From assembly GCA_937954195.1 (NCBI GenBank), contig CALFYR010000586.1, positions 1-10,408 of the forward strand: a stretch of DNA of 10,408 nucleotides, written 5' to 3'. The translations under genes and the position numbers were made by a program. Origin of the DNA: an uncultured Dehalococcoidia bacterium. GTDB taxonomy: Bacteria; Chloroflexota; Dehalococcoidia; Tepidiformales; Tepidiformaceae. Below, one piece after another: positions 1 to 6,798 of the stretch. The stretch's first letter is position 1; each line of letters starts with the position of its first letter. The notes below the pieces were generated by a model, which saw nothing but the letters and a program-made list of their open reading frames with translations, was not told the DNA's origin and did not search any database.

Positions 1-17
1 AGAACGCACATTCACCA

Positions 18-24
18 TAAGGAG
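18..24 (+). promoter_or_regulatory. Shine-Dalgarno site of the 66-aa gene
   Basis: The sequence taaggag lies seven bases before the ATG at 32. It is close to the ideal anti-16S complement and is the main reason to believe this small gene is translated. Confidence 0.65.
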
Positions 25-31
25 TCGCCGC

Positions 32-232
32 ATGTACAACCATCCGTCCGCCCTTTCCGCTCTTGCGCCGTCCGGCGACCCCGGCCCGGAAGCCCTGTAT
101 CGGGAAGAGTACTACCACACCAACGAACACCGTGAAGCCGCGGCCGAGAAGCGGGCCACTGACCACCGCGCACCTTCCCGGGCCCGCTTCCTGCGCGCCC
201 AGGTGGCAGCGAAGGTCGGTCAGTTCTTCTAA
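32..232 (+). CDS. Small hypothetical protein, 66 aa
   Basis: I do not recognise this protein. The case for a real gene is a strong Shine-Dalgarno sequence (taaggag, 18-24) seven bases before an ATG, a clean stop, and a hairpin about 30 bases downstream. The product is soluble and has no signal peptide or membrane segment. Its first third is Pro/Ala/Ser-rich, followed by an aromatic and acidic patch (REEYYH, about residues 24-29) with nearby His residues. An Arg/Ala-rich basic stretch (about 40-60) follows, and it ends in GQFF. The middle and C-terminal parts look helical and charged, which could suit a small nucleic-acid- or protein-binding factor, but that is a guess. Whatever lies upstream is outside the window, so it could be the last gene of an operon. 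A chance open frame in GC-rich DNA is the alternative. Confidence 0.55.
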   Translation: MYNHPSALSALAPSGDPGPEALYREEYYHTNEHREAAAEKRATDHRAPSRARFLRAQVAAKVGQFF

Positions 233-261
233 GAGCTGGACCTTCAAGCAGCCTCAATCAA

Positions 262-287
262 ACAGGCCCTCCACGTGGAGGGCCTGT
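262..287. terminator. Perfect 26-base palindrome, probable bidirectional terminator
   Basis: The 26 bases read identically on both strands: arms of 11 bases (acaggccctcc) around a central acgt, so either transcript can fold a GC-rich hairpin. It sits between two convergent genes: 29 bases after the stop of the 66-aa gene and only 4 bases after the SDR stop (292-294). Read on the minus strand it is followed by a modestly T-rich tail (ttgattgagg). On the plus strand no T-run follows. It therefore looks like a stronger terminator for the SDR operon than for the small gene. A protein-binding palindrome is the alternative. Confidence 0.6.
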
Positions 288-291
288 GGCG

Positions 292-1044
292 TTACCACGC
301 AGTCCAGCCACCATCGACCAGCAGCGTTTGTCCCGTGATGTAGTTCGATGCGTCGCCGGCAAGAAACACAACCGCTCCCGCGAGTTCGTGCGGCTGGCCC
401 CACCGTCCCATCGGCGTCCGCTCTGTGATGAACGCGTTGCGCTCCGGGTCATCGAAGAGGGGTCGCGTCAGCTCTGTCTCGAAGTACGTCGGCGCGAGGG
501 CATTGACCTGCACGTTGTGTGGCGCCCATTCCAGCGCCAGGACCCGGGTCAGCTGCTCAACACCGCCTTTGGAGCTCGCGTACGCTGCCTGGTTGGGCAA
601 GGCCACCCGACCCATGATGCTGGAGATGTTGATCACCTTGCCGCTGCCCCGCTCCAGCATGCCGGGCCCGAACGCACGCGCACAGAGGAAGTAACCCTCC
701 AGGTTGGTGGCGAGGACGCGCCGGTATTCCTCCAGCGTGAGTTCGATGACCGGCTTTCTCACGTTGATCCCAGCGTTGTTAACCAGGATATCCACCGGGC
801 CCAATTCCTTGACCGCCCGCTCAGCCAACCTTGCGCAGTCGCGCTCGATGGTCACGTCGGCCGCAATGGCAGCCGCCCGGCGTCCGAGGGTCCTGATCTC
901 CTCCGCCGCCGTTTCGATTTCGGCTTCGCTGCGCGCGGAAACAATCACGTCGGCCCCGGCCGCGGCCAGCGTAAGCGCCATCGTTCTCCCAAGACCTCGC
1001 CCGGCACCGGTGACCACAGCCACCTTGCCTTCCAGACTGAACAT
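292..1044 (-). CDS. SDR-family NAD(P)-dependent oxidoreductase, gluconate 5-dehydrogenase type
   Basis: This is a classical short-chain dehydrogenase of 250 aa, the usual length. Visible motifs are the cofactor glycine motif TGAGRGLG (12-19), an Arg at the end of strand 2 (R38, which favours NADP), the Asp-Val pair (63-64), NNAG (89-92), and the catalytic tetrad N114, S142, Y155, K159 (YASSK). The C-terminal pattern, RWGQPHELAGAVVFLAGDAS followed by VDGGW, resembles the gluconate 5-dehydrogenase / 2-deoxygluconate dehydrogenase group. It probably oxidises or reduces a sugar acid or a similar polyol/keto compound in the cytoplasm; the true substrate cannot be read from sequence. Neither candidate start has a clear ribosome site. 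I chose the ATG at 1044 because it gives the normal SDR N-terminus (MFSLEGKVAVVTG). An upstream ATG at 1074 would add 10 residues. It lies 53 bases (or 23 with the longer start) after the permease stop and is probably cotranscribed with the ABC genes. Confidence 0.93.
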   Translation of the reverse strand: MFSLEGKVAVVTGAGRGLGRTMALTLAAAGADVIVSARSEAEIETAAEEIRTLGRRAAAIAADVTIERDCARLAERAVKELGPVDILVNNAGINVRKPVIELTLEEYRRVLATNLEGYFLCARAFGPGMLERGSGKVINISSIMGRVALPNQAAYASSKGGVEQLTRVLALEWAPHNVQVNALAPTYFETELTRPLFDDPERNAFITERTPMGRWGQPHELAGAVVFLAGDASNYITGQTLLVDGGWTAW

Positions 1045-1097
1045 CGCCGTCCCGAGGAGTTCCGGACGTTCCATGGGCGGAAGTCTAAGCCCGGGGC

Positions 1098-4000
1098 CTA
1101 CTCGTAGCGCAACGCTTCAGCCACCGGAACCTTCGAGGCGGCCCGGGCCGGCAGGAAGGTCATGACCATCGAGGCCACGAAGGCGATTCCGCAGATGATG
1201 GTCAGCTGGAGCCACGGCACGGTGAAACTGATGTCCGACACGTCTTCGCCAAACTCACCGCTGGTAAACAGGACCCATGACAGCGATAGACCGAGCCCGA
1301 GCCCGAGCAAGATTCCCGACACCGCGATGAAGCCGCTTTCGAACAGGAAGCTAAGCGCCACCATGCTCCGCTGATAGCCAATCGCGCGCAGCATACCGAT
1401 CTGCTGCCGGCGCTCAACGACGGCGCGTGAGGCAATTACCGCGAGGGCGGCAATGCCGACGATCAGTCCAAGACCCATGAAGCCCTGGAAAACGAGCAGG
1501 AAACCCGTCTGCAGCGAAAGTTGCTCATCGAGCAGCCCCTGGAGGGACTCAGCCGACGCTGCAATCAGGCCTGATTCGAGCGCCTTCGCGTACTCCTCGG
1601 AATCCGTGCCCTCGGCGAGATCGAGGTAGAAGAATTGTCCGCGCGAACCGGGCAGGGTTTCGGCCACCACCTGCTCCGAGGTGATGATCGCTGCCTGGAA
1701 ATCGGGCGTGCCGAGTCCGAGGAATGTGTCGGCCGCTTCCTTCAGTTGGCCAATCACGGTCAGCGTCGTTGTGGTCCCAGTGGCCGGGTCACGAAGCTCG
1801 AGGGTGAACGGCTCGAAGACCTCGCCAAATGGCTCAAGGCGGATGAGGTCGCCGCCGGGCGGTCCAAACGGGTCGGGTTCGGCGGTGATGACTGCCGGGA
1901 CGACCGCGTAGGTCGGGTTTGCGAGGAGAGCGTCCCAGACCTCCCGGTCGGTGGCATACCCTTCGGCCCTTGCCTTGAGCACCAGTTCCGAATTCCGAAG
2001 GAAGCCTTCATCCGCTCCCGCGATCTTCGCACGGCTGAAGGGCTGAACGATTCCGTCCTCATCTTCGAATCCGTCGCGATTTTCGATTTCCGTCTCGCTG
2101 GCGTACGCGATCCGGAGTTCCCCAATCCCCGTGATGGGCGAGGTGTCCACGCCGGCTTCCTCAAGCTCGGCAGGAAGGTCGTCGACGGGATTGTTCGGGT
2201 TCACCAGCAACATCGCGTCGAAGCCGCCCTTGGAGTCATCGTTCAGGAAGAGCTTTGAGAAGTTGCTGTTGATCGTGGACATCATGACGAGCGAGAACAT
2301 GATCAGGCCGATCATAAGCATGGTCATACCAGTCCTGAAGCGGGACGTGAGGGGGTAGGCGACACCCGTCTTGATCGCGGGAACGATCCGTCCGAAGCGC
2401 GAACCCAACCGCGCGATGGCCGGCAACAGGATGTCCGCGTTGTAGACGACGATGAAGACGCCGCACGTGACCATCACCAGGCCACTGAGGAAGAACATTT
2501 CGATGTCGCCGTTGAGTTCGCCGAGGACGGGCTCGGTGACACTGGATGGCAGGTACCACAGCACGAGGATCGCGGCACTGACCGTGGTGAAGGCGACGCG
2601 TTCAGCGATTCCGAAGTAACGCAGCGTGATCGCGATCCAGAGACCGATCAGGGAAAGGCCGAGGAGCGCAAGGAACGCTGAATTCAGGTCCAGCCCGCCG
2701 ACGGTCATCGCGATTCCTGCAAGCCCGAAAGCGGTGGAAATCCCAGCGCTCCAGGCGATGCGGGCCTTCCACGTCTGGAGCAAGGCAACAATAAGCGCGA
2801 ACGGCCACACGACGAAAGCAGCGATTGCCATCCATCGAGGAAGGGTTGTGGGCTTGCGGTCACGGGTGAATCGCACAGCGAGGATCGCGATGCCGTACAG
2901 GACCCATCCGACCACCGGAAGAAGGATGCCGAAGATGAGCGGCCAGCGAGGGAGCCGTTCGCCATGGCGGAGGTGCCGCGGCGCGGCGAAATCCGTGCCG
3001 CGGAGGATGTAGAAAAATGGCGAAATCAGCCCGACCACGATGAGAGGCACGCCAAGGGCGGATCCGATTGGCCCCATGAGCATGAATGATGCACCGATCA
3101 CCAGCGCGAGGGCGGCAATGCCGTTAATCGCCCCGCGCATGTAGCCCTTCCACGTCGATGCCTCCGGGTCAATCGGCCGCGTCTCGGGAAGGTCACGGAT
3201 GGCGGCGGTGATGTTCAGCCGGCTGGCGCGCCAGGACGCGATGAAGATCACGAGGAACGTCGCGATCACGCCCAGGCAGAAGGCGACGATGAGGCTGCGG
3301 GCCGTGAACGTAACCGAGAGCTCAAGGCCGAGATTGTCTCCAGCGAACGCCTTGATGATCGAAACCATGGCCAGCGTGACCCCCATGCCAGCCACCAGGC
3401 CAACCGCCGCGGAGCCGAGGTCGTAGCCCATTCCCTCCGCGAGGAAAGACTCCACCAGCTGGCGCCGTTTCGCGCCCACGGCTCGGGCCATGCCCATTTC
3501 CGGCTTCCGCTCCGCCGCGAGCATCACGAAGATCAGGAAGATCAGGAGCACCCCGGCAGCGATGGAAAACAGGCCGAAGACCACAAAGATTGTGGTGAAA
3601 CCGGCGCCGATGAGTTCGGCAAACTCCACCAGGTCCTTTTTCAGCGCTACGACCTGGTACGGCGTGTCCTCAAGGAGCGGCTCGAACTTGGCCATTACGG
3701 CGTCCGATCGATCCAGTCCGTCCTTCACCCCGCCGGTGTTGGAAATGAACACGGCGTCGGCGTTGTTTCCCCGTCCGGTCAGCGCCGAGAGCGCTTCGAA
3801 GTCGACGGCGCCGCCGTTGGACGCGTTCGGGTCAACCGCACCGGAAAGCACGCCTGTCGGGACGAGGGCCGTGACCGTGAACGGCACCGGCTCACCCTGG
3901 TAGAGCAGAATGACCGAATCACCAACCTGGGCATCGATCTCCTCGGCCAGGTCCTCATTAATGGCGATGTCGTTCCCGTCGAGGTCGACCGGGTTCCCGT

Positions 4001-4520
4001 CCGTGTCGGTCAGGCCGCCGAGCGCTGCGGCGTCCTGCTCGCGGAACGCGACGATCCGCGCCGACGGATCGTTCAGACGGGTGCGTAAGTTTTGCACCGG
4101 TAATGTCTCGCGTTGGAACGGTACGATTGCCTCGATATCCGGGTCGTCGGCGAACATCGCCTGCCACTCTTCGACTTCTTCGAGCGGAATGACCTGCTCG
4201 TCTTCCGGGGCCGGGACCTTCTCCGAGTCCCAGGAGACCCATTCGTCGGCCTCACCGAGGATGGCGTACACCTCGGACGTCACGGATGTCGTCAGGGTGT
4301 CGCCCGTGCCAAACGCCGCACTCATGATCAGCGTCGAGAGCATCAGGCCGATGATGATGAGCGCCGTCTGGGCTTTTCGACGCGGAATGTTCCGAAGACC
4401 CATCTTGAACATCACGGGGTTGCGCCACGCGATGTAGGCAACGCCGAGGAAGATCAACGCGGTCACTATGACGCAAACCGCTGCGATCACCGTCATTGAA
4501 AGTCCGAACAATTCGTTCAA
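1098..4520 (-). CDS. ABC transporter permease, double FtsX domain, 1140 aa
   Basis: This is the membrane subunit of a MacB/LolCDE-type ABC system; the ATPase gene ends 11 bases upstream. Order of parts: helix 1 (about 10-32) and helix 2 (50-72); an acidic extracytoplasmic domain (75-300, MacB periplasmic-core-like); first FtsX domain with three helices (305-440); a hydrophobic middle block with about eight helices (455-705); a helix at about 729-753; a second extracytoplasmic domain (755-1000); and a second FtsX domain with three helices (1007-1135), ending in EALRYE. Basic loops (ERKPEMGMARAVGAKRR near 335-355; VVERRQQIGMLRAIGYQRS near 1036-1055) are the usual cytoplasmic coupling loops. It may extrude or extract lipids, lipoproteins or peptides by mechanotransmission; the substrate is not identifiable. 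The start codon is TTG, chosen because aggggg lies 7-12 bases before it. An in-frame ATG eight codons later (4496) is the alternative. It is unusually large for the family. Confidence 0.95.
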   Translation of the reverse strand: MNELFGLSMTVIAAVCVIVTALIFLGVAYIAWRNPVMFKMGLRNIPRRKAQTALIIIGLMLSTLIMSAAFGTGDTLTTSVTSEVYAILGEADEWVSWDSEKVPAPEDEQVIPLEEVEEWQAMFADDPDIEAIVPFQRETLPVQNLRTRLNDPSARIVAFREQDAAALGGLTDTDGNPVDLDGNDIAINEDLAEEIDAQVGDSVILLYQGEPVPFTVTALVPTGVLSGAVDPNASNGGAVDFEALSALTGRGNNADAVFISNTGGVKDGLDRSDAVMAKFEPLLEDTPYQVVALKKDLVEFAELIGAGFTTIFVVFGLFSIAAGVLLIFLIFVMLAAERKPEMGMARAVGAKRRQLVESFLAEGMGYDLGSAAVGLVAGMGVTLAMVSIIKAFAGDNLGLELSVTFTARSLIVAFCLGVIATFLVIFIASWRASRLNITAAIRDLPETRPIDPEASTWKGYMRGAINGIAALALVIGASFMLMGPIGSALGVPLIVVGLISPFFYILRGTDFAAPRHLRHGERLPRWPLIFGILLPVVGWVLYGIAILAVRFTRDRKPTTLPRWMAIAAFVVWPFALIVALLQTWKARIAWSAGISTAFGLAGIAMTVGGLDLNSAFLALLGLSLIGLWIAITLRYFGIAERVAFTTVSAAILVLWYLPSSVTEPVLGELNGDIEMFFLSGLVMVTCGVFIVVYNADILLPAIARLGSRFGRIVPAIKTGVAYPLTSRFRTGMTMLMIGLIMFSLVMMSTINSNFSKLFLNDDSKGGFDAMLLVNPNNPVDDLPAELEEAGVDTSPITGIGELRIAYASETEIENRDGFEDEDGIVQPFSRAKIAGADEGFLRNSELVLKARAEGYATDREVWDALLANPTYAVVPAVITAEPDPFGPPGGDLIRLEPFGEVFEPFTLELRDPATGTTTTLTVIGQLKEAADTFLGLGTPDFQAAIITSEQVVAETLPGSRGQFFYLDLAEGTDSEEYAKALESGLIAASAESLQGLLDEQLSLQTGFLLVFQGFMGLGLIVGIAALAVIASRAVVERRQQIGMLRAIGYQRSMVALSFLFESGFIAVSGILLGLGLGLSLSWVLFTSGEFGEDVSDISFTVPWLQLTIICGIAFVASMVMTFLPARAASKVPVAEALRYE

Positions 4521-4531
4521 GCGGTGACCCC

Positions 4532-5272
4532 CTAGTGGCCGGCTGCGACAGCGGCCATCTGCGCCTGGCTGTCCTCGCGAACAATCAGCCCGTCAGCCAT
4601 ATGGATCGTCCGGTTGCACCGGGCTGCGACTTTCGGGTCGTGGGTCACGATGACGCACGTCTGGTGGTCCGTTGAGTTCAGTTCGACGATGAGGTCCATG
4701 ATTTCCGTGGCCGTCGTGGAGTCGAGCGCCCCCGTGGGTTCGTCGGCCCAGACGATGGCCGGCCGGTTTACCAGTGCCCGCGCGATAGTCACCCGCTGCC
4801 GCTGGCCACCTGAGAGCTGGGACGGCCGCTGGTTCGCCCAGCCGCGAAGCTGAACGCGATCCAGGGAGGAGAGCGCTTTCTCCCGTGCCTCCTTGGGCCG
4901 CGTGCCAGAGACGATCAGCGGCAATTCGACATTCTCAGCGGCGGTCAGCACTGGCAGAAGGTTGTACGTCTGGAACACGAATCCCATGTCCCGTGCCCTG
5001 AACTCGGTCTTCTTGTCGTCGGGCATGCGCGAGATGTCCTCACCGTTGATAAGCACCAACCCGGAGTCGAAGTCATCAAGGCCCGAAAGGCTGTTGAGTA
5101 GCGTCGTCTTGCCACACCCCGAAGGGCCCATGATCGCCACCATTTCGCCTTTGCGAACTTCGAGGCTAACGCCCCGCAGGGCATGCACCTGTACGGTCCC
5201 GGTGTCGTAGGTCTTTTTCACATCACGGGCTTCGATGACGACGTCACCGACCACTCTTTCGTCCGAACTCAT
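4532..5272 (-). CDS. ABC transporter ATP-binding protein, MacB/LolD type
   Basis: This 246-aa nucleotide-binding subunit has every motif expected of an active ABC ATPase: Walker A GPSGCGKT (49-56), Q-loop Q101 in [10 protein letters not shown], signature LSGGQ (153-157), Walker B IVWADE (173-178) with catalytic E178, D-loop ALD (182-184) and switch H211 (THD). The [15 protein letters not shown]...[10 protein letters not shown] pattern is typical of the MacB/LolD/FtsE group that works with FtsX-fold permeases. It powers the permease encoded next, most likely as a homodimer on the cytoplasmic face. The ATG is supported by aggag (complement of 5278-5282), five bases upstream. It is the first gene of a minus-strand unit with the permease and the SDR. 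The last 20 residues are Ala-rich and variable in this family. Confidence 0.96.
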   Translation of the reverse strand: MSSDERVVGDVVIEARDVKKTYDTGTVQVHALRGVSLEVRKGEMVAIMGPSGCGKTTLLNSLSGLDDFDSGLVLINGEDISRMPDDKKTEFRARDMGFVFQTYNLLPVLTAAENVELPLIVSGTRPKEAREKALSSLDRVQLRGWANQRPSQLSGGQRQRVTIARALVNRPAIVWADEPTGALDSTTATEIMDLIVELNSTDHQTCVIVTHDPKVAARCNRTIHMADGLIVREDSQAQMAAVAAGH

Positions 5273-5277
5273 GGGTG

Positions 5278-5282
5278 CTCCT
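5278..5282 (-). promoter_or_regulatory. Shine-Dalgarno site of the ABC ATPase gene
   Basis: On the minus strand the bases read aggag, five bases before the ATG at 5272. This fixes the ATPase start. Confidence 0.7.
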
Positions 5283-5385
5283 TGTTCCGCAGCGGGACCC
5301 CGGCCGATGCCGTGCCGCCTTCCTCTGCTGTCGCAGCGTCTAAGGCTAGTTTGCCCATCGGGTATGGGAATCGTTCGAAAGTACC

Positions 5386-5391
5386 ATTCTA
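5386..5391 (-). promoter_or_regulatory. Candidate -10 box for the ABC/permease/SDR operon
   Basis: On the minus strand these bases read TAGAAT, a five-of-six match to TATAAT, in the 152-base gap between DUF309 and the ATPase gene. The best upstream partner, TTAACA (5418-5413), is five of six to TTGACA but 21 bases away, longer than the usual 16-19, so the assignment is weak. A small TTCGAA palindrome (5374-5379) lies just downstream and could be an operator or chance. No other strong signal is seen in 5273-5424. Confidence 0.3.
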
Positions 5392-5424
5392 TCCCGGCAG
5401 TCGATCACGTCCTGTTAACGCTGG

Positions 5425-5937
5425 CTATTCTGCGATAACTATCGTTTGGGGCTCGGCGATGCCCTGTTCGTCGAATCCCCAGGCTCGCCAGCGCCGCGCT
5501 TCCGCCGCAAGCCGGCCCTCATCGAACGCGAATACGGGGCGGCGGGAAAGGTCGATGGACCGCACGTTGTCCTGGCCGGCCACGGCTATCCGGCGATACA
5601 CATCCTCCGCAGCAGTGGCGATAGCTTCGACGTCGAATCCCAACGCTCCACGCTCGCGATACGGCGCCAGGTAACCCAGCGCAGTTCGCAGAAGGCGCTC
5701 CGATCCGTGCCGGTTGCCCCGGGAAAGATGGACGAAGCCGGCAGCAATCTGGATGAGCCCCTTGTAGAGGTCGCGAACGGGTCCTCGTTCGTACTGCCAG
5801 ATCTCCTCGAAATGCTCGTGGCTCTCGAAGAATCTGCCCTCGTTGAAGTCGTCACAGCCGCGTTTCAGGTTCCCGGGTACCGTGATGACCTTCTCGACGT
5901 GCTGCTTCTTGCGGGGTGTCGAAGGTTGCATTGCCAT
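5425..5937 (-). CDS. DUF309 family protein
   Basis: This 170-aa protein carries both halves of the DUF309 signature: FNEGRFFESHEHFEEIW (31-47) and GLIQIAAGFVHLSRGN (about 60-75). The family is all-helical and has no established biochemical function; the conserved His/Glu cluster (HEHFEE) could bind metal, which is inference. There is no signal peptide or membrane segment, so it is likely cytoplasmic. The extension beyond the core (about 100-170) contains an Ala/Arg-rich helix and ends in TIVIAE. The start is uncertain: TTG (5940), ATG (5937) and ATG (5931) are all in frame, none has a good ribosome site, and I chose 5937. It is divergent from the 51-aa gene, with about 80 bases between them, and lies 152 bases upstream of the ATPase gene on the same strand, so it is probably not in that operon by direct overlap. 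Confidence 0.9.
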   Translation of the reverse strand: MAMQPSTPRKKQHVEKVITVPGNLKRGCDDFNEGRFFESHEHFEEIWQYERGPVRDLYKGLIQIAAGFVHLSRGNRHGSERLLRTALGYLAPYRERGALGFDVEAIATAAEDVYRRIAVAGQDNVRSIDLSRRPVFAFDEGRLAAEARRWRAWGFDEQGIAEPQTIVIAE

Positions 5938-6004
5938 CAAGTCTCACACAACCGCCAATGCAGGTGCGTGCGCGAAACCAGCCGGTGGCCGAAGATGCCC
6001 AGTC

Positions 6005-6012
6005 AGAAGGAG
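6005..6012 (+). promoter_or_regulatory. Strong Shine-Dalgarno site of the 51-aa gene
   Basis: The bases agaaggag, six bases before the ATG at 6019, are a near-ideal ribosome binding site. They decide this start over longer in-frame readings that run back through the DUF309 gene. Confidence 0.8.
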
Positions 6013-6018
6013 AACACA

Positions 6019-6174
6019 ATGGCAGACGCACATGGTCACGACGATCCCAACGCCGCCCCGATGCACCACGACATCGTCGAGCGATTCGCCGACGGACCGG
6101 TGGCGTTTTGCTACCTGCTCGCCCTTGTTGCCCTCGTCGCGGGGATTGTTGCCGGTCTGACATTGGTTGAATGA
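6019..6174 (+). CDS. Small His-rich single-pass membrane protein, 51 aa
   Basis: I do not recognise a family. The short gene has a very good Shine-Dalgarno site, an ATG start, a TGA stop and an intrinsic terminator about 30 bases downstream, so it looks like a complete single-gene transcript. The N-terminal 25 residues are polar and His/Asp-rich (MADAHGHDDPN, then MHHD at 15-18), with four His in the first 17 positions. One hydrophobic helix follows (about 27-49, PVAFCYLLALVALVAGIVAG) with a single Cys at 31, and the chain ends two residues later. The helix is long enough to span a membrane once. With no clear positive side, topology cannot be assigned. The His cluster could bind metal or protons, and the size suits a small accessory subunit of a membrane complex, for example a respiratory enzyme. 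Both ideas are guesses, since no partner gene is adjacent. Confidence 0.75.
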   Translation: MADAHGHDDPNAAPMHHDIVERFADGPVAFCYLLALVALVAGIVAGLTLVE

Positions 6175-6206
6175 CTAGCCAGTTTTTTCGCTGAACTTCA
6201 CGTAAG

Positions 6207-6225
6207 AGCCCCGCTGAACGGGGCT
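6207..6225 (+). terminator. Intrinsic terminator after the 51-aa gene
   Basis: The stem agccccg (6207-6213) pairs with cggggct (6219-6225) around the five-base loop ctgaa and is followed by ttt. The stem is strong, the T-run short. A further T-run (tttttt, 6183-6188) lies before the hairpin. It ends the 51-aa transcript just before the DUF402 gene. Confidence 0.75.
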
Positions 6226-6233
6226 TTCGTGTG

Positions 6234-6239
6234 TATCAT
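6234..6239 (+). promoter_or_regulatory. Candidate -10 box of the DUF402 gene (leaderless)
   Basis: TATCAT matches TATAAT at five of six positions and lies six bases before the ATG at 6246. Transcription would begin at or next to the start codon, giving a leaderless mRNA. No Shine-Dalgarno precedes this ATG, and no good -35 box is visible; that position is occupied by the terminator stem. Confidence 0.5.
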
Positions 6240-6245
6240 CCACCA

Positions 6246-6752
6246 ATGGATGTCCTCACCGGGCCCCTCGCCCAGACCGGATCGAGAATCCTCCTTCGAG
6301 CAACCAAGTACGACGGGACGGCCCACTGGATTCAGCCGTTCCAGGTCGTCTCTGATGACGGCAACCTGCTTGTCGCCTCGTACCGCGCACGAACGCCCAT
6401 CTACACCAGCCGCGGTGAATTCCGCTCGCCCTACGATTCCCTCGTCTACTTCTGGCGAGATCGCTGGTACAACGTGTTTCGCTTGTCGCGCCCGGGGTGC
6501 GAACTTGCTCTCTGGTACTGCAACGTCACCACGCCGCCCAAGTTCGACGGTTGCCAGATCGGGTATGTGGACCTGGATCTCGACGTGAAGGTGACCCCGG
6601 AAGGCGATGTTCATCTGCTGGACGAGGACGAGTTCGAGGAACACCAGCGCCAATATGGCTACCCAAGAGACGTCATCGAGCAGGCGGGCGATGCCGCGGA
6701 AGAGTTGATGTCCATGGCCCGCGAGCAGGCCTTCCCGTTCAACCGCCGTTAG
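6246..6752 (+). CDS. DUF402 family protein, putative nucleoside di/triphosphatase (FomD/Ntdp-like)
   Basis: The 168-aa sequence follows the DUF402 pattern: YDG..HW near 22-28, DDGNLLVASY (37-46), TPIYTSRGEF (50-59), DSLVYFWRDRWYNVFRL (64-80), YCNVTTPP (91-98), then the acidic DLDLDV (109-114) and DEDEF (126-130). In characterised relatives (Staphylococcus Ntdp, Streptomyces FomD) these Asp/Glu residues bind divalent metal, and the enzymes hydrolyse nucleoside di/triphosphates or nucleotidyl-phosphonates. The substrate here is unknown. It is cytoplasmic, of normal length, with all acidic residues present. I chose the ATG at 6246 because a TATCAT box sits six bases upstream. A GTG at 6231 would add five residues but overlaps that box. 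It lies 46 bases before argS on the same strand. Confidence 0.9.
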   Translation: MDVLTGPLAQTGSRILLRATKYDGTAHWIQPFQVVSDDGNLLVASYRARTPIYTSRGEFRSPYDSLVYFWRDRWYNVFRLSRPGCELALWYCNVTTPPKFDGCQIGYVDLDLDVKVTPEGDVHLLDEDEFEEHQRQYGYPRDVIEQAGDAAEELMSMAREQAFPFNRR

Positions 6753-6783
6753 TCCCGCACTATTCCGATTTCGTGCCTCCGAC

Positions 6784-6789
6784 TACGCT
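6784..6789 (+). promoter_or_regulatory. Candidate -10 box of argS
   Basis: TACGCT fits the TANNNT form of a -10 element and lies nine bases before the argS ATG, with no Shine-Dalgarno in between. This would give a leaderless or nearly leaderless transcript. No convincing -35 box is seen. Confidence 0.35.
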
Positions 6790-6798
6790 GTAGTCTCC

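Noticed and set aside
286..1107. Long open frame (273 codons) on the plus strand, opposite the SDR gene
   Set aside because: The minus-strand frame has all SDR motifs. The plus-strand frame is an Arg/His/Pro-rich mirror typical of GC-rich DNA and has no Shine-Dalgarno or family features.
1294..1312. Short tandem repeat (gagccc units)
   Set aside because: It encodes the GLGLGL part of a transmembrane helix in the permease; codon repetition explains it.
1635..2258. Plus-strand open frame of 207 codons inside the permease gene
   Set aside because: It lies entirely antisense to the second extracytoplasmic domain of a well-supported permease, with low-complexity composition and no start signal.
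3528..3550. Repeated agatcagga units
   Set aside because: They encode an Ile/Leu/Phe-rich membrane helix of the permease; not an independent repeat.
5446..6174. Long plus-strand frame (242 codons) ending at the same stop as the 51-aa protein
   Set aside because: Its first two thirds are antisense to the DUF309 gene. The strong Shine-Dalgarno at 6005-6012 and the membrane helix belong only to the short form starting at 6019.
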